From contig NZ_CAKROJ010000038.1 of assembly GCF_934372025.1 (NCBI RefSeq), forward strand, positions 1-22,513: a stretch of DNA of 22,513 bases. The letters are read 5' to 3'. Source of the stretch: an uncultured Blautia sp. (GTDB lineage Bacteria > Bacillota > Clostridia > Lachnospirales > Lachnospiraceae). A program made the position numbers and the translations under genes. Shown here piece by piece: positions 16,239-22,513 of this stretch. The notes under the pieces are model-generated. The model worked only from the letters and a program-made list of their open reading frames with translations. It was not told where the DNA came from and searched no databases. Each line of letters opens with the position of its first letter. Positions within the stretch are counted from its first letter, which is position 1.

Positions 16239-16648
16239 ATTTCTTTATATTGTCTGAAAATTAATCTTTCAAAGTTTAAAATTTTTCTTTTGAAGGCAAA
16301 ATTCTATAATATTTTCACTATGAAAAAGTCAATAGATTTTTCTATTTTTTTATCGAATTTCTCAATTTCATCATTATTAACCAAAACATTTGTTTTTTAT
16401 TTATTTATGTAAATCTCTTATTCCACATAAATATTTTGTGGATAATGTGGATAACTTTGTGCATAACTCAAAAATATCGAATTTTTCACGTTTTTCATGT
16501 GTGGATAACTTTTGCACCATTTTTCGCGTTATCCACATTTTCCCCCATTATTCGACAGGGTTTGTGCAATTTGCCAAATACCTCCTTTTTTCGACTTTTT
16601 TCCACGCGAATTATTTTTATTTCCACGAAAATTTTTTTATTTTAGAAA
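16239..16648. other. AT-rich convergent intergenic region with a DnaA-box cluster
   Basis: About 410 bp without a convincing gene, between the ends of two convergent units. From 16437 to 16537 it holds four perfect DnaA boxes (TTATCCACA or its complement TGTGGATAA) at 16437-16445, 16446-16454, 16500-16508 and 16529-16537. A one-mismatch box (TGTGCATAA) is at 16458-16466. The first two abut head to tail; the last is inverted relative to the others. On the left side (about 16250-16400) the sequence is very A/T-rich, like an unwinding element. Perfect 9-mers at this density are far above chance. It could be an origin-like locus or a DnaA titration site. Confidence 0.7.
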
Positions 16649-16689
16649 AAAGAGTTACCGTTCTGTCTTCACAGAAACTGTAACTCTTT
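16649..16689 (-). terminator. Terminator of the NlpC/P60 gene
   Basis: AAAGAGTTAC pairs perfectly with GTAACTCTTT, continuing inward through GTT/AAC and CTGT/ACAG around the loop GAAG. On the minus strand the stem runs straight into a run of Ts. It starts five bases after the stop of the hydrolase gene. Confidence 0.85.
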
Positions 16690-16693
16690 GCTT

Positions 16694-17338
16694 TTATTCC
16701 ATATAAGTTCCAACACCTGTCGGTGTCTCATAATCATAATCCGTGATCACAATTCCCTTGTTAGCATTCAGTGCATGCACGACTTTACCATTGCCGATAT
16801 ACAATGCCACATGATAGATTCCCGCACCATAAAAGACGAGATCTCCTACTTCCATCTGGCTTATCTCCTTTTGCTGGGAAGCCTGATACTGAGCTGCTGC
16901 CACTCGCGGCAGTTTATAACCGAAGTTTGCAAATACAGACATTACAAATCCTGAACAGTCCGCACCATTTGTAAGGCTTGTTCCGCCCCATACATACGGA
17001 TTACCCACGAACTGAACGGCAAAATCTGCAACTTCCTTACGCTTTGCCACACGCTTCGCTTCTTTCTGTCGTGCTGCTTCTTCAAGAGCTTCCTTACGGA
17101 TGCGAGCCGTTTCTTCTTTGATCTCCTGCGCACGTCTTTCCACTTCCTGCGCATCTGCGTACTTCTTTGCCTCTTTTTTCAGTTCCTGATATTCCTCTGC
17201 ACGTACTGCTGCCTGTGCTACGATCTCACTTGCCATTGCACTGATATCGCCGGCAGAAGTGCTGTCATCTGCATAAACGGTACAGGTACTGCTGATACAA
17301 CATATTGCCAATAACATTGCTGTTATTTTTTTCTTCAT
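16694..17338 (-). CDS. Secreted NlpC/P60-family cell-wall hydrolase
   Basis: 214 residues. A signal peptide (KKK start, hydrophobic 5-19, likely cut after TVYA, about residue 23) is followed by a charged Ala/Glu/Lys/Arg coiled coil (about 35-103). The C-terminal NlpC/P60 domain (104-214) has catalytic C128 in NGADCSGFVMS, H176 in IYHVALYIGNG and H188 in VVHA. Such enzymes cut peptide links in peptidoglycan, usually the D-Glu to meso-DAP bond. The coiled coil may regulate or position the enzyme, as in other secreted hydrolases of this layout. It has its own promoter and terminator. The ribosome site is AAAGGAG. Confidence 0.92.
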   Translation of the reverse strand: MKKKITAMLLAICCISSTCTVYADDSTSAGDISAMASEIVAQAAVRAEEYQELKKEAKKYADAQEVERRAQEIKEETARIRKEALEEAARQKEAKRVAKRKEVADFAVQFVGNPYVWGGTSLTNGADCSGFVMSVFANFGYKLPRVAAAQYQASQQKEISQMEVGDLVFYGAGIYHVALYIGNGKVVHALNANKGIVITDYDYETPTGVGTYME

Positions 17339-17390
17339 CTATTACTCCTTTGCGTTTGTTAAAATACATATTCTCGCGCAACAGTTACGT

Positions 17391-17420
17391 ATCTTAACAC
17401 AAAAGTAATAGTTTTGTCAA
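17391..17420 (-). promoter_or_regulatory. Promoter of the NlpC/P60 gene
   Basis: On the minus strand a perfect TTGACA (17415-17420) and TAAGAT (17391-17396) are separated by 18 bases, with a leader of about 45 nt before the ATG. It lies between the trxB stop and the hydrolase. Confidence 0.7.
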
Positions 17421-17440
17421 ATTTTCCCTTTATCCGGCAC

Positions 17441-18364
17441 TTAATGCTCCATCAGATAACGTCTCGCAGAAGCCACTGCATTGGCTCCGTCTGCCACCGC
17501 AGTTACCACCTGCCGAAGATTCTTGGTACGGATATCACCGGCTGCAAAAACACCCGGAGTGCTTGTTACTCCATCTTCTCCTGCAATAATATATCCACCT
17601 TCATCCAGCTTCACGAGATTCTTAAATTTCTCTGTCCCCGGAACAATTCCAACTGCAATAAACACTCCATCCACCGGAATCGATGTCTCCTCGTCATTCC
17701 TTACATTTCGAACCTTCAGCGCTTCCACTTTATCCAGGCCCTCCACAGATACCGGCACACTGTCCCATACCAGTTCTACATTCTGGCAGGCAAACAGGTT
17801 GTCCTGAAGAATCTTCTCTGCCCGGAGCTCATCACGTCGATGCACCAGATAAACTTTTTTGCAGGTACGTGAAAGAAGAATCGCATCTTCTGCTGCTACA
17901 TTTCCTCCACCTACTACCGCAACTGTTCTGTCCTGGAAGAAAGCCGCATCACAGGTGGCGCAATAGGATACCCCCATACCGCTCAGTTCCTCTTCCCCCA
18001 GGATTCCCAGATGGCGATGTGTTGCTCCACATGCCAGGATCACTGCCTTCGCACGATATTCATTCTTTTTCGTACGAATCACTTTGCATTCATCTTCATC
18101 AGTAATTGAGAGAACTGGCTCTCTCTTTGGCTTCAGTCCAAGCTTTTCCGCATGTCCTGCCATTGCTTCTCCCAGATCCAGCCCGGTAATTCCCGGAAGA
18201 CCCGGGTAATTGTCCACTTCATACGTATCCACAATCTGACCGCCCTGCACAAATTTCCTGTCCAGCCAGATCACATCCATCTTCGCACGTGCCGCATAGA
18301 TAGCTGCACAGATTCCCGCTGGTCCTGCACCGAGGATCGCCAGATCATATATTTTATTTTCCAT
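17441..18364 (-). CDS. trxB: Thioredoxin-disulfide reductase
   Basis: 307 residues, usual length. The FAD motif is AILGAGPAGICAAIYAAR (9-26). The redox pair is C135 and C138 in SYCATCDAAFF. The NADPH motif is VVGGGNVAAEDAIL, with HRRDELRA (176-183) supplying the basic residues typical of NADPH preference. The second FAD motif is GVFAAGDIR. It reduces thioredoxin with NADPH in the cytoplasm. The frame opens further upstream at a TTG (18427), but family starts match MENKIYDLAILGAG at 18364, which has GAGG nine bases ahead, so I use that. No thioredoxin gene is in the window. It is divergent from the DUF885 gene. Confidence 0.95.
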   Translation of the reverse strand: MENKIYDLAILGAGPAGICAAIYAARAKMDVIWLDRKFVQGGQIVDTYEVDNYPGLPGITGLDLGEAMAGHAEKLGLKPKREPVLSITDEDECKVIRTKKNEYRAKAVILACGATHRHLGILGEEELSGMGVSYCATCDAAFFQDRTVAVVGGGNVAAEDAILLSRTCKKVYLVHRRDELRAEKILQDNLFACQNVELVWDSVPVSVEGLDKVEALKVRNVRNDEETSIPVDGVFIAVGIVPGTEKFKNLVKLDEGGYIIAGEDGVTSTPGVFAAGDIRTKNLRQVVTAVADGANAVASARRYLMEH

Positions 18365-18442
18365 CAGATTCTGCCTCACTTTCTCTGTTGTACAGACCGC
18401 TGTTAATGCTGTTTTCACGATCCACAACAGCCACTGTCTATC

Positions 18443-18480
18443 AGTTTAGCATACTATCGTTTTTTTTCCAATAAGATAGT
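18443..18480 (-). promoter_or_regulatory. Probable trxB promoter within a divergent region with an inverted repeat
   Basis: On the minus strand TTGGAA (18466-18471) and TAAACT (18443-18448, with an extended TGC) have a 17-base spacer. An inverted repeat ACTATC (18453-18458) / GATAGT (18475-18480) brackets the -35 and could be an operator. The promoter of the divergent DUF885 gene is not clear. Confidence 0.45.
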
Positions 18481-18505
18481 AAAAAGCGCTTCTCATGAGG
18501 TCTCT

Positions 18506-20464
18506 ATGCAGTTATTATCACGCAGACGACAAACACGCATATGGATCGCAGGTATGTTGTGTCTCGTTTTTCTTCTTGGTACTGTCCTTGGATGGGCCAA
18601 TACCCATCTGCTCTCAGAGGACAGACGTTTTGAGGCATTTACTGATCGGCTTTTTCAGAAAGAGGTATCCGGTAATATGCTGAACCTGCATTATTCGCTG
18701 GCTTATCCGGAAAAGAAAGGAATAACAAGACCAAAAGCATCGCTGGGCACTATTTCATTACCTTCATCAGAAATATCTTCGGACCCGGTTTCCGGAGCAT
18801 CTTCAGAATCCTCGTCCAGAACAGAAAATTTTGCTTACCAGACACTTACGAAACTGAAAACTTTCAAAATATCTGCTTTGTCTGAAGAAAACCAACTTAC
18901 GCTCGATATGCTCCTTTTATACTACAAAACACAGGAAAACTTTCAGGAGCTCGCAATCCTTGAAGAACCTTTAAGCCCCAGTCTTGGCATTCAGGCACAG
19001 CTTCCTGTCCTGCTTGCAGAATACGCGTTTTATCAGAAACAGGACATCGCTGATTATCTGAACCTGCTCGTTTCTGTCGAGCCTTATTTCGAAAGTATCC
19101 TCGCTTTTGAAGAGGCCAAATCAAAACAGGGGTATTTTATGAGTGACGCAACTCTGGACCGCGTGCTCGCACAATGTCAGGCATTTATCAAAGATCCGGA
19201 AAATAATTATATGCTGGAGATTTTTACTGAAAAATTAAAAGAATTCGGGAATCTCTCCCGGAAAGAACAGGAAATCCTGGTTCAGAAACATCGGCAGATC
19301 CTTCTGAACAAAGTAATTCCTGCCTATCAGAAACTAATACTCGGTTTACAGGCTCTTCGAGGTACCGGCCGTCCCAGCCAGGGGCTGGCTCATTTCAATA
19401 ACGGCAAAGAATACTATGAATGCCTGCTGCAAAGTCAGACCGGCTCCTATGTACCTGTCAAAACCATACAGCGACGACTGGCCGGACAGATCGTTCAGGA
19501 CATGGAAACCGTTCAGAAAGCGCTGAAAGAACAGCCTTCTCTGCTTCGTGAGCTTAACGGTTCCCCTGATATTTCCCAAATGGAGCCCAGAGAAATTCTT
19601 TCTTCACTGCATCAGAAAATGAAACAGGATTTTCCTCTCCTGGATGATACGGAGTTTATCGTACGTTATGTACATAAATCCATGCAGAAATATCTGAGTC
19701 CGGCTTTTTATCTGACTCCGCCGCTCGATACCAGATCACCTAATATTATCTATATCAACCCGGCTGACCAGAGAAGTAATCTGGAACTTTTTACTACTCT
19801 GTCGCACGAAGGCTTTCCAGGACATCTGTATCAGACTGTTTTCTTTGGTAATACAAAGCCTTCCGACATTCGCTATCTGATCACCTCCGGCGGTTATGTT
19901 GAAGGATGGGCAGTCTACACAGAATCTTACGGATATCAATATGCCTCCGACAGCCCGGAAAACTCATCCATTTCTGACTGCATTCGCCTGGTCTGGCTGA
20001 ACCGCAGCATCAATCTGTGCATTTATGCTCTTCTGGATATCGGAATTCATTATTACGGATGGGATCAAAACGAAGCTTCCAGACTCTTAAAGCTATTTGG
20101 AATCACTGATGACAATGCCCTTTCTGAAATCTATCAGTATATTGTAGAAACACCTGGAAATTATCAGAAATACTGCTGGGGTTATCTTAATTTCCTGGAT
20201 CTAAAAAACGAATGGCAGACTGCTCTTGGTGATAATTTTGATCCGAAAATTTTTCATCAGAATCTTCTCGAGATCGGCCCTGTCCAGTTTCCTGTTCTGA
20301 AGAAATATATGCAGAAACGACTGAACGCACTGACCTCTGAAAAATCCAGACAGACTGCCTGTATATTTCACAACACAGAAGGAGATGCCTGCACGCATCT
20401 CCTTCTATTTATTCATTCGTATAATTATCAAAAAATTTCTGCAGTTTCAACAATGCCTTCGTAA
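18506..20464 (+). CDS. Membrane-anchored DUF885-family metallopeptidase-like protein
   Basis: 652 residues. A basic start (LSRRRQTR) and one hydrophobic helix (about 13-30) suggest an N-terminal anchor with the rest outside the cell. A Ser-rich linker lies around 83-105. The DUF885 core follows: TLSHEGFPGHLYQT, with the HE...H metal-site pattern, and ITSGGYVEGWAVYTESYG, with a further conserved Glu. The fold is related to zinc carboxypeptidases; the substrate is unknown. The ATG follows GAGG at five bases. The last 40 or so residues, after KKYMQKRLNAL, look unlike the family: they are read through a strong hairpin and the final 56 bases of the convergent regulator gene. The normal stop may have been lost. 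The enzyme core looks intact. Confidence 0.88.
   Translation: MQLLSRRRQTRIWIAGMLCLVFLLGTVLGWANTHLLSEDRRFEAFTDRLFQKEVSGNMLNLHYSLAYPEKKGITRPKASLGTISLPSSEISSDPVSGASSESSSRTENFAYQTLTKLKTFKISALSEENQLTLDMLLLYYKTQENFQELAILEEPLSPSLGIQAQLPVLLAEYAFYQKQDIADYLNLLVSVEPYFESILAFEEAKSKQGYFMSDATLDRVLAQCQAFIKDPENNYMLEIFTEKLKEFGNLSRKEQEILVQKHRQILLNKVIPAYQKLILGLQALRGTGRPSQGLAHFNNGKEYYECLLQSQTGSYVPVKTIQRRLAGQIVQDMETVQKALKEQPSLLRELNGSPDISQMEPREILSSLHQKMKQDFPLLDDTEFIVRYVHKSMQKYLSPAFYLTPPLDTRSPNIIYINPADQRSNLELFTTLSHEGFPGHLYQTVFFGNTKPSDIRYLITSGGYVEGWAVYTESYGYQYASDSPENSSISDCIRLVWLNRSINLCIYALLDIGIHYYGWDQNEASRLLKLFGITDDNALSEIYQYIVETPGNYQKYCWGYLNFLDLKNEWQTALGDNFDPKIFHQNLLEIGPVQFPVLKKYMQKRLNALTSEKSRQTACIFHNTEGDACTHLLLFIHSYNYQKISAVSTMPS
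20377..20406. terminator. Terminator-like 12-bp hairpin between convergent DUF885 and MarR genes
   Basis: AGAAGGAGATGC pairs perfectly with GCATCTCCTTCT around a six-base loop. It sits two bases beyond the MarR gene stop codon but inside the 3' end of the DUF885 frame. The T-tract is weak on both strands (TATTTATTC on plus), so it may serve both genes. Confidence 0.6.
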
Positions 20465-20852
20465 GGTCTTTTGTCTCCTGTGGATTCAGCCCATCCAGCA
20501 CTGCCATAACCATTTTTTCATGGAAAATCTTGTGATGCAGATAAGCTTTCTCCCCTTTTTCTGAGAGAGATACCAGAACCACGCGTCGATCTTCCTCACT
20601 TCTGGTACGCTCCACATATCCCTTCTTTACAAGATGATTGATTGCAATCGTCAATGTGCCTACAGTAACTGAAACGGCTCTTGCCACTGTAGACATGTTC
20701 TTTTTCTCCTGTATACCGATCGCCTCCATGATATGCATATCGTTTACAGATATATCCTTATATTCCGAAGTGATCAGAGCCCGCTCCTCTATATCGAGAA
20801 TATCTTTAAACAATCTCACCAGGATATTATTTACTGTTTCATATGACTTCAT
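20409..20852 (-). CDS. MarR-family regulator, FabT-like
   Basis: 147 residues with a winged helix in the middle (NMSTVARAVSVTVGTLTIAINHLVKKGYVERTRSEEDRR without a break; wing DRRVVLVSLSEKG). The segment ISVNDMHIMEAIG, the recognition helix VTVGTLTIAINHL and HKIFHEKMV resemble FabT, which represses fatty-acid synthesis genes in Gram-positive bacteria. No fab gene lies next to it in this window, and a terminator follows, so the gene is separate from any fab operon seen here. The frame opens at 20888, but GGGGAG spaced correctly before MKSYETVNN makes 20852 the better start. A FabT-box-like palindrome overlaps its promoter, which suggests self-control. The FabT identity is inference. Confidence 0.85.
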   Translation of the reverse strand: MKSYETVNNILVRLFKDILDIEERALITSEYKDISVNDMHIMEAIGIQEKKNMSTVARAVSVTVGTLTIAINHLVKKGYVERTRSEEDRRVVLVSLSEKGEKAYLHHKIFHEKMVMAVLDGLNPQETKDLTKALLKLQKFFDNYTNE

Positions 20853-20896
20853 GCGTCTCCCCTCGCCTTCCTGTCCTTTCTGTATCATTATTTCAC

Positions 20897-20926
20897 ATTA
20901 TAACGTATATTGCTTTGAAGCACAAA
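20897..20926 (-). promoter_or_regulatory. MarR/FabT-like gene promoter with overlapping palindromic operator
   Basis: On the minus strand TTGTGC (20920-20925) and a perfect TATAAT (20897-20902) have a 17-base spacer. The palindrome TTTGTGCTTCAAA (20914-20926) covers the -35 and fits the FabT box form TTTG-N5-CAAA known from lactic acid bacteria. Confidence 0.6.
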
Positions 20927-20982
20927 GTATTTTTCCACTTATTTTTTTCAACTTAATTCTTTCTTTAATAGAATCTATTTGT

Positions 20983-20988
20983 TATAAT
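20983..20988 (+). promoter_or_regulatory. Probable -10 element of the capA-like gene
   Basis: A perfect TATAAT 65 bases ahead of the ATG at 21054. The matching -35 is poor (TTTCTT at 17 bases), so the promoter may need an activator or be weak. Confidence 0.45.
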
Positions 20989-21053
20989 GGTGAATTGAAC
21001 ATAAAACGACTTTTTTTACAGAAAGTCTCACCAAATATACAAAGGACTTTATT

Positions 21054-22513
21054 ATGAAAAAAAACAAAAACATCCCTTTAAATCTTAAAGAACAGATCAA
21101 CTCCCGCATCGGCCTGATCTGCTCCGTTGTAGTTCTTGTTCTTCTGGTCTTTGTTTTTCATCAGCTGGATTATCATCTGGTTCAGAAACCGGCAGATCAG
21201 GCTGCCGAAGAAGCCGCCAGAAAAAAAGAAGAAGCCGAAGCTGCCGCAAAAGCACCTGAAGTATACACTGCAAATGTTGTTGCTGTTGGCGATAATCTCT
21301 ACCATGACTCACTGATCGAATCCGGAAAATCTGACTCAGGAACCTGGAATTATGACAAAATTTACGAAAATGTCAAATCCGAGATCCAGGCTGCTGATCT
21401 TGCCATGGTTGATCAGGAAACTGTTTTTACAACAGATCACAATGCTGTCAGCGGCTATCCTTCCTTCGCAACCCCGACAGAAGTCGGTGATGCGCTTATT
21501 AATGCAGGATTCGATGTCATTGAATCCGCAACCAACCATATCGATGACTATGGATATGACTACCTGAGCCAGACTCTGAATTACTGGAAAACAAGTCATT
21601 CAGATATTCCGGTTCTTGGCATACATGAAACAGAAGAGGATGCTTCTTCTGTCAAGGTTCTTGACGTAAACGGCATCAAGATTTCTTTCCTGGATTATAC
21701 ATACAGCACTAACAACTCCGGTGTCTTAGAAGGCAAAGATTATATGGTTGATATCTTTGAGAAAGACAAAGTATCCTCTATGATCCAGAAAGCCAAAGAA
21801 AGCAGTGACGTCCTGATCTTTGTTGCTCACTGGGGCAAAGAAATGGATTCAATGCCTACCGAATACGAAAAAGAATGGGCAACCTTCCTCATGCAGCAAG
21901 GCGTTGATGTCGTAATCGGAGGACACCCGCATATTCTGCAGCCATATGGAACTATGTCTGATAAATCCGGCCACAGCATGCTGATCTTCTATTCCCTTGG
22001 AAATTTTGTTTCCACTCAGGAATCCTTAGATGCACTCCTGGAAGGAATGGGATGCTTCACGATCCAGAAAACCGTTCAGGACGGAAAGACATCCATTGAG
22101 ATCCTCAATGCACAGGTTAAACCAATGGTCATGCATTATAACAAAGAAACGGGTGTATTTGGTCCGTACATGCTTTCTGACTATACAGAAGAGCTTGCTT
22201 CCCAGCACGGAGTGCGAACCTCCCTCGGGGATGATTCATTTACACTCGCAAACCTTCAGACGCGCTTCAAAGAGATCATGTCCCAGAAGGTAACCCCATC
22301 CACCAACACCACGCTTCTTACTGCATCCTTCAACTCTGATGGCGATATGGTAGATGCAAACGGTAATTACATCGAGGACACCTGGTCCTCAGACTCAGAC
22401 AGTTCACAGAGTGATTCCTCATCCGACGGTTCAGACGATTCCGATTATTCTGATGACTCTGACTACAGCGATGACTCCGATTACTCGGATGATTCCGATT
22501 ATTCCGACGACTC
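21054..22513 (+). CDS. CapA-family membrane-anchored protein (3' end beyond window)
   Basis: At least 486 codons, open to the right edge. The ATG follows AAAGGA. There is one membrane helix (about 19-35), then an Ala/Glu/Lys-rich linker (46-66), then the CapA/PGA_cap domain (about 70-350). Domain motifs are VVAVGDNLYHDSLI, DLAMVDQETVF, SATNHIDDYGYDYL, FVAHWGKEMDSMPTEYEKEW, VVIGGHPHILQPYG and IFYSLGNFVST. The fold is that of metallophosphatase-like enzymes. CapA itself takes part in poly-gamma-glutamate capsule export, but most clostridial relatives are uncharacterised. In the second motif VDQE replaces the usual VNLE or similar. From about residue 442 the protein becomes Ser/Asp-rich and ends in SDDSDY repeats. 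No capBC genes are visible. Confidence 0.9.
   Translation, partial: MKKNKNIPLNLKEQINSRIGLICSVVVLVLLVFVFHQLDYHLVQKPADQAAEEAARKKEEAEAAAKAPEVYTANVVAVGDNLYHDSLIESGKSDSGTWNYDKIYENVKSEIQAADLAMVDQETVFTTDHNAVSGYPSFATPTEVGDALINAGFDVIESATNHIDDYGYDYLSQTLNYWKTSHSDIPVLGIHETEEDASSVKVLDVNGIKISFLDYTYSTNNSGVLEGKDYMVDIFEKDKVSSMIQKAKESSDVLIFVAHWGKEMDSMPTEYEKEWATFLMQQGVDVVIGGHPHILQPYGTMSDKSGHSMLIFYSLGNFVSTQESLDALLEGMGCFTIQKTVQDGKTSIEILNAQVKPMVMHYNKETGVFGPYMLSDYTEELASQHGVRTSLGDDSFTLANLQTRFKEIMSQKVTPSTNTTLLTASFNSDGDMVDANGNYIEDTWSSDSDSSQSDSSSDGSDDSDYSDDSDYSDDSDYSDDSDYSDD
22431..22513 (+). repeat. In-frame 18-bp repeat encoding SDDSDY in the CapA-like tail
   Basis: Four full copies of a six-codon unit (Ser-Asp-Asp-Ser-Asp-Tyr) and part of a fifth, cut by the window edge. 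Copies are identical as protein but differ in codons (TCA, TCT, AGC, TCG and TCC for the first serine). The tract is preceded by an irregular Ser/Asp linker. Confidence 0.85.

Noticed and set aside
16221..16683. Plus-strand frames of 60 to 97 codons in the DnaA-box region
   Set aside because: They are Phe/Ile/Ser-rich translations of A/T-rich DNA without ribosome sites and overlap one another.
18365..18427. A TTG-initiated N-terminal extension of trxB
   Set aside because: Thioredoxin reductases start just before the first FAD motif, and the ATG at 18364 has a usable ribosome site.

Overview
The window looks like chromosome of a low-to-moderate-GC Gram-positive anaerobe of the Clostridia, most likely a Lachnospiraceae relative. 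The grounds are an A/V-type ATPase operon, strong SigA-type promoters with AGGAGG-like ribosome sites, a clostridial-type IS200/IS605 element, and a FabT-like MarR regulator. The assignment is inference; no rRNA or other marker is present.

Region 1 (1-4190, minus strand) is the front of an apparent exopolysaccharide operon: a Stealth-family sugar-phosphate transferase, then a 730-residue protein that I read as a Gram-positive PelD (degenerate SDR domain, membrane helices, GAF-like region, dead GGDEF with an intact RxxD c-di-GMP I-site), then a PelE-like membrane protein. The operon runs off the left edge, where pelF/pelG-type genes would be expected. Region 2 (4280-5500, minus) holds tRNA-Lys(CTT) with its own promoter and terminator, a 55-codon unrecognised small ORF, and trmB. 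Region 3 (about 5504-7466, minus) is an IS200/IS605 element with tnpA (HUH Y1 transposase), tnpB (RNA-guided nuclease family, variant catalytic layout) and a probable omega RNA. Its right end seems to supply the -35 box of trmB.

Region 4 (7676-16224, plus) is a complete nine-gene A/V-type ATPase operon in the order G/H, C, I, K, F, E, A, B, D, closed by a terminator that overlaps the last stop codon. Region 5 (16240-16640) is an AT-rich gap between convergent units that carries four perfect DnaA boxes and one near-perfect box within about 100 bp. No promoter is needed there, which makes it the most unexpected non-coding signal in the window.

Region 6 (16649-18364, minus) has a secreted NlpC/P60 hydrolase and thioredoxin reductase. 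Region 7 has a membrane-anchored DUF885 metallopeptidase-like protein (plus) whose frame runs through a strong hairpin and into the convergent FabT-like MarR gene (minus). That regulator has a candidate FabT box on its own -35. The right end (21054 onward, plus) is a CapA-family membrane-anchored protein, truncated by the window inside an SDDSDY repeat tail.
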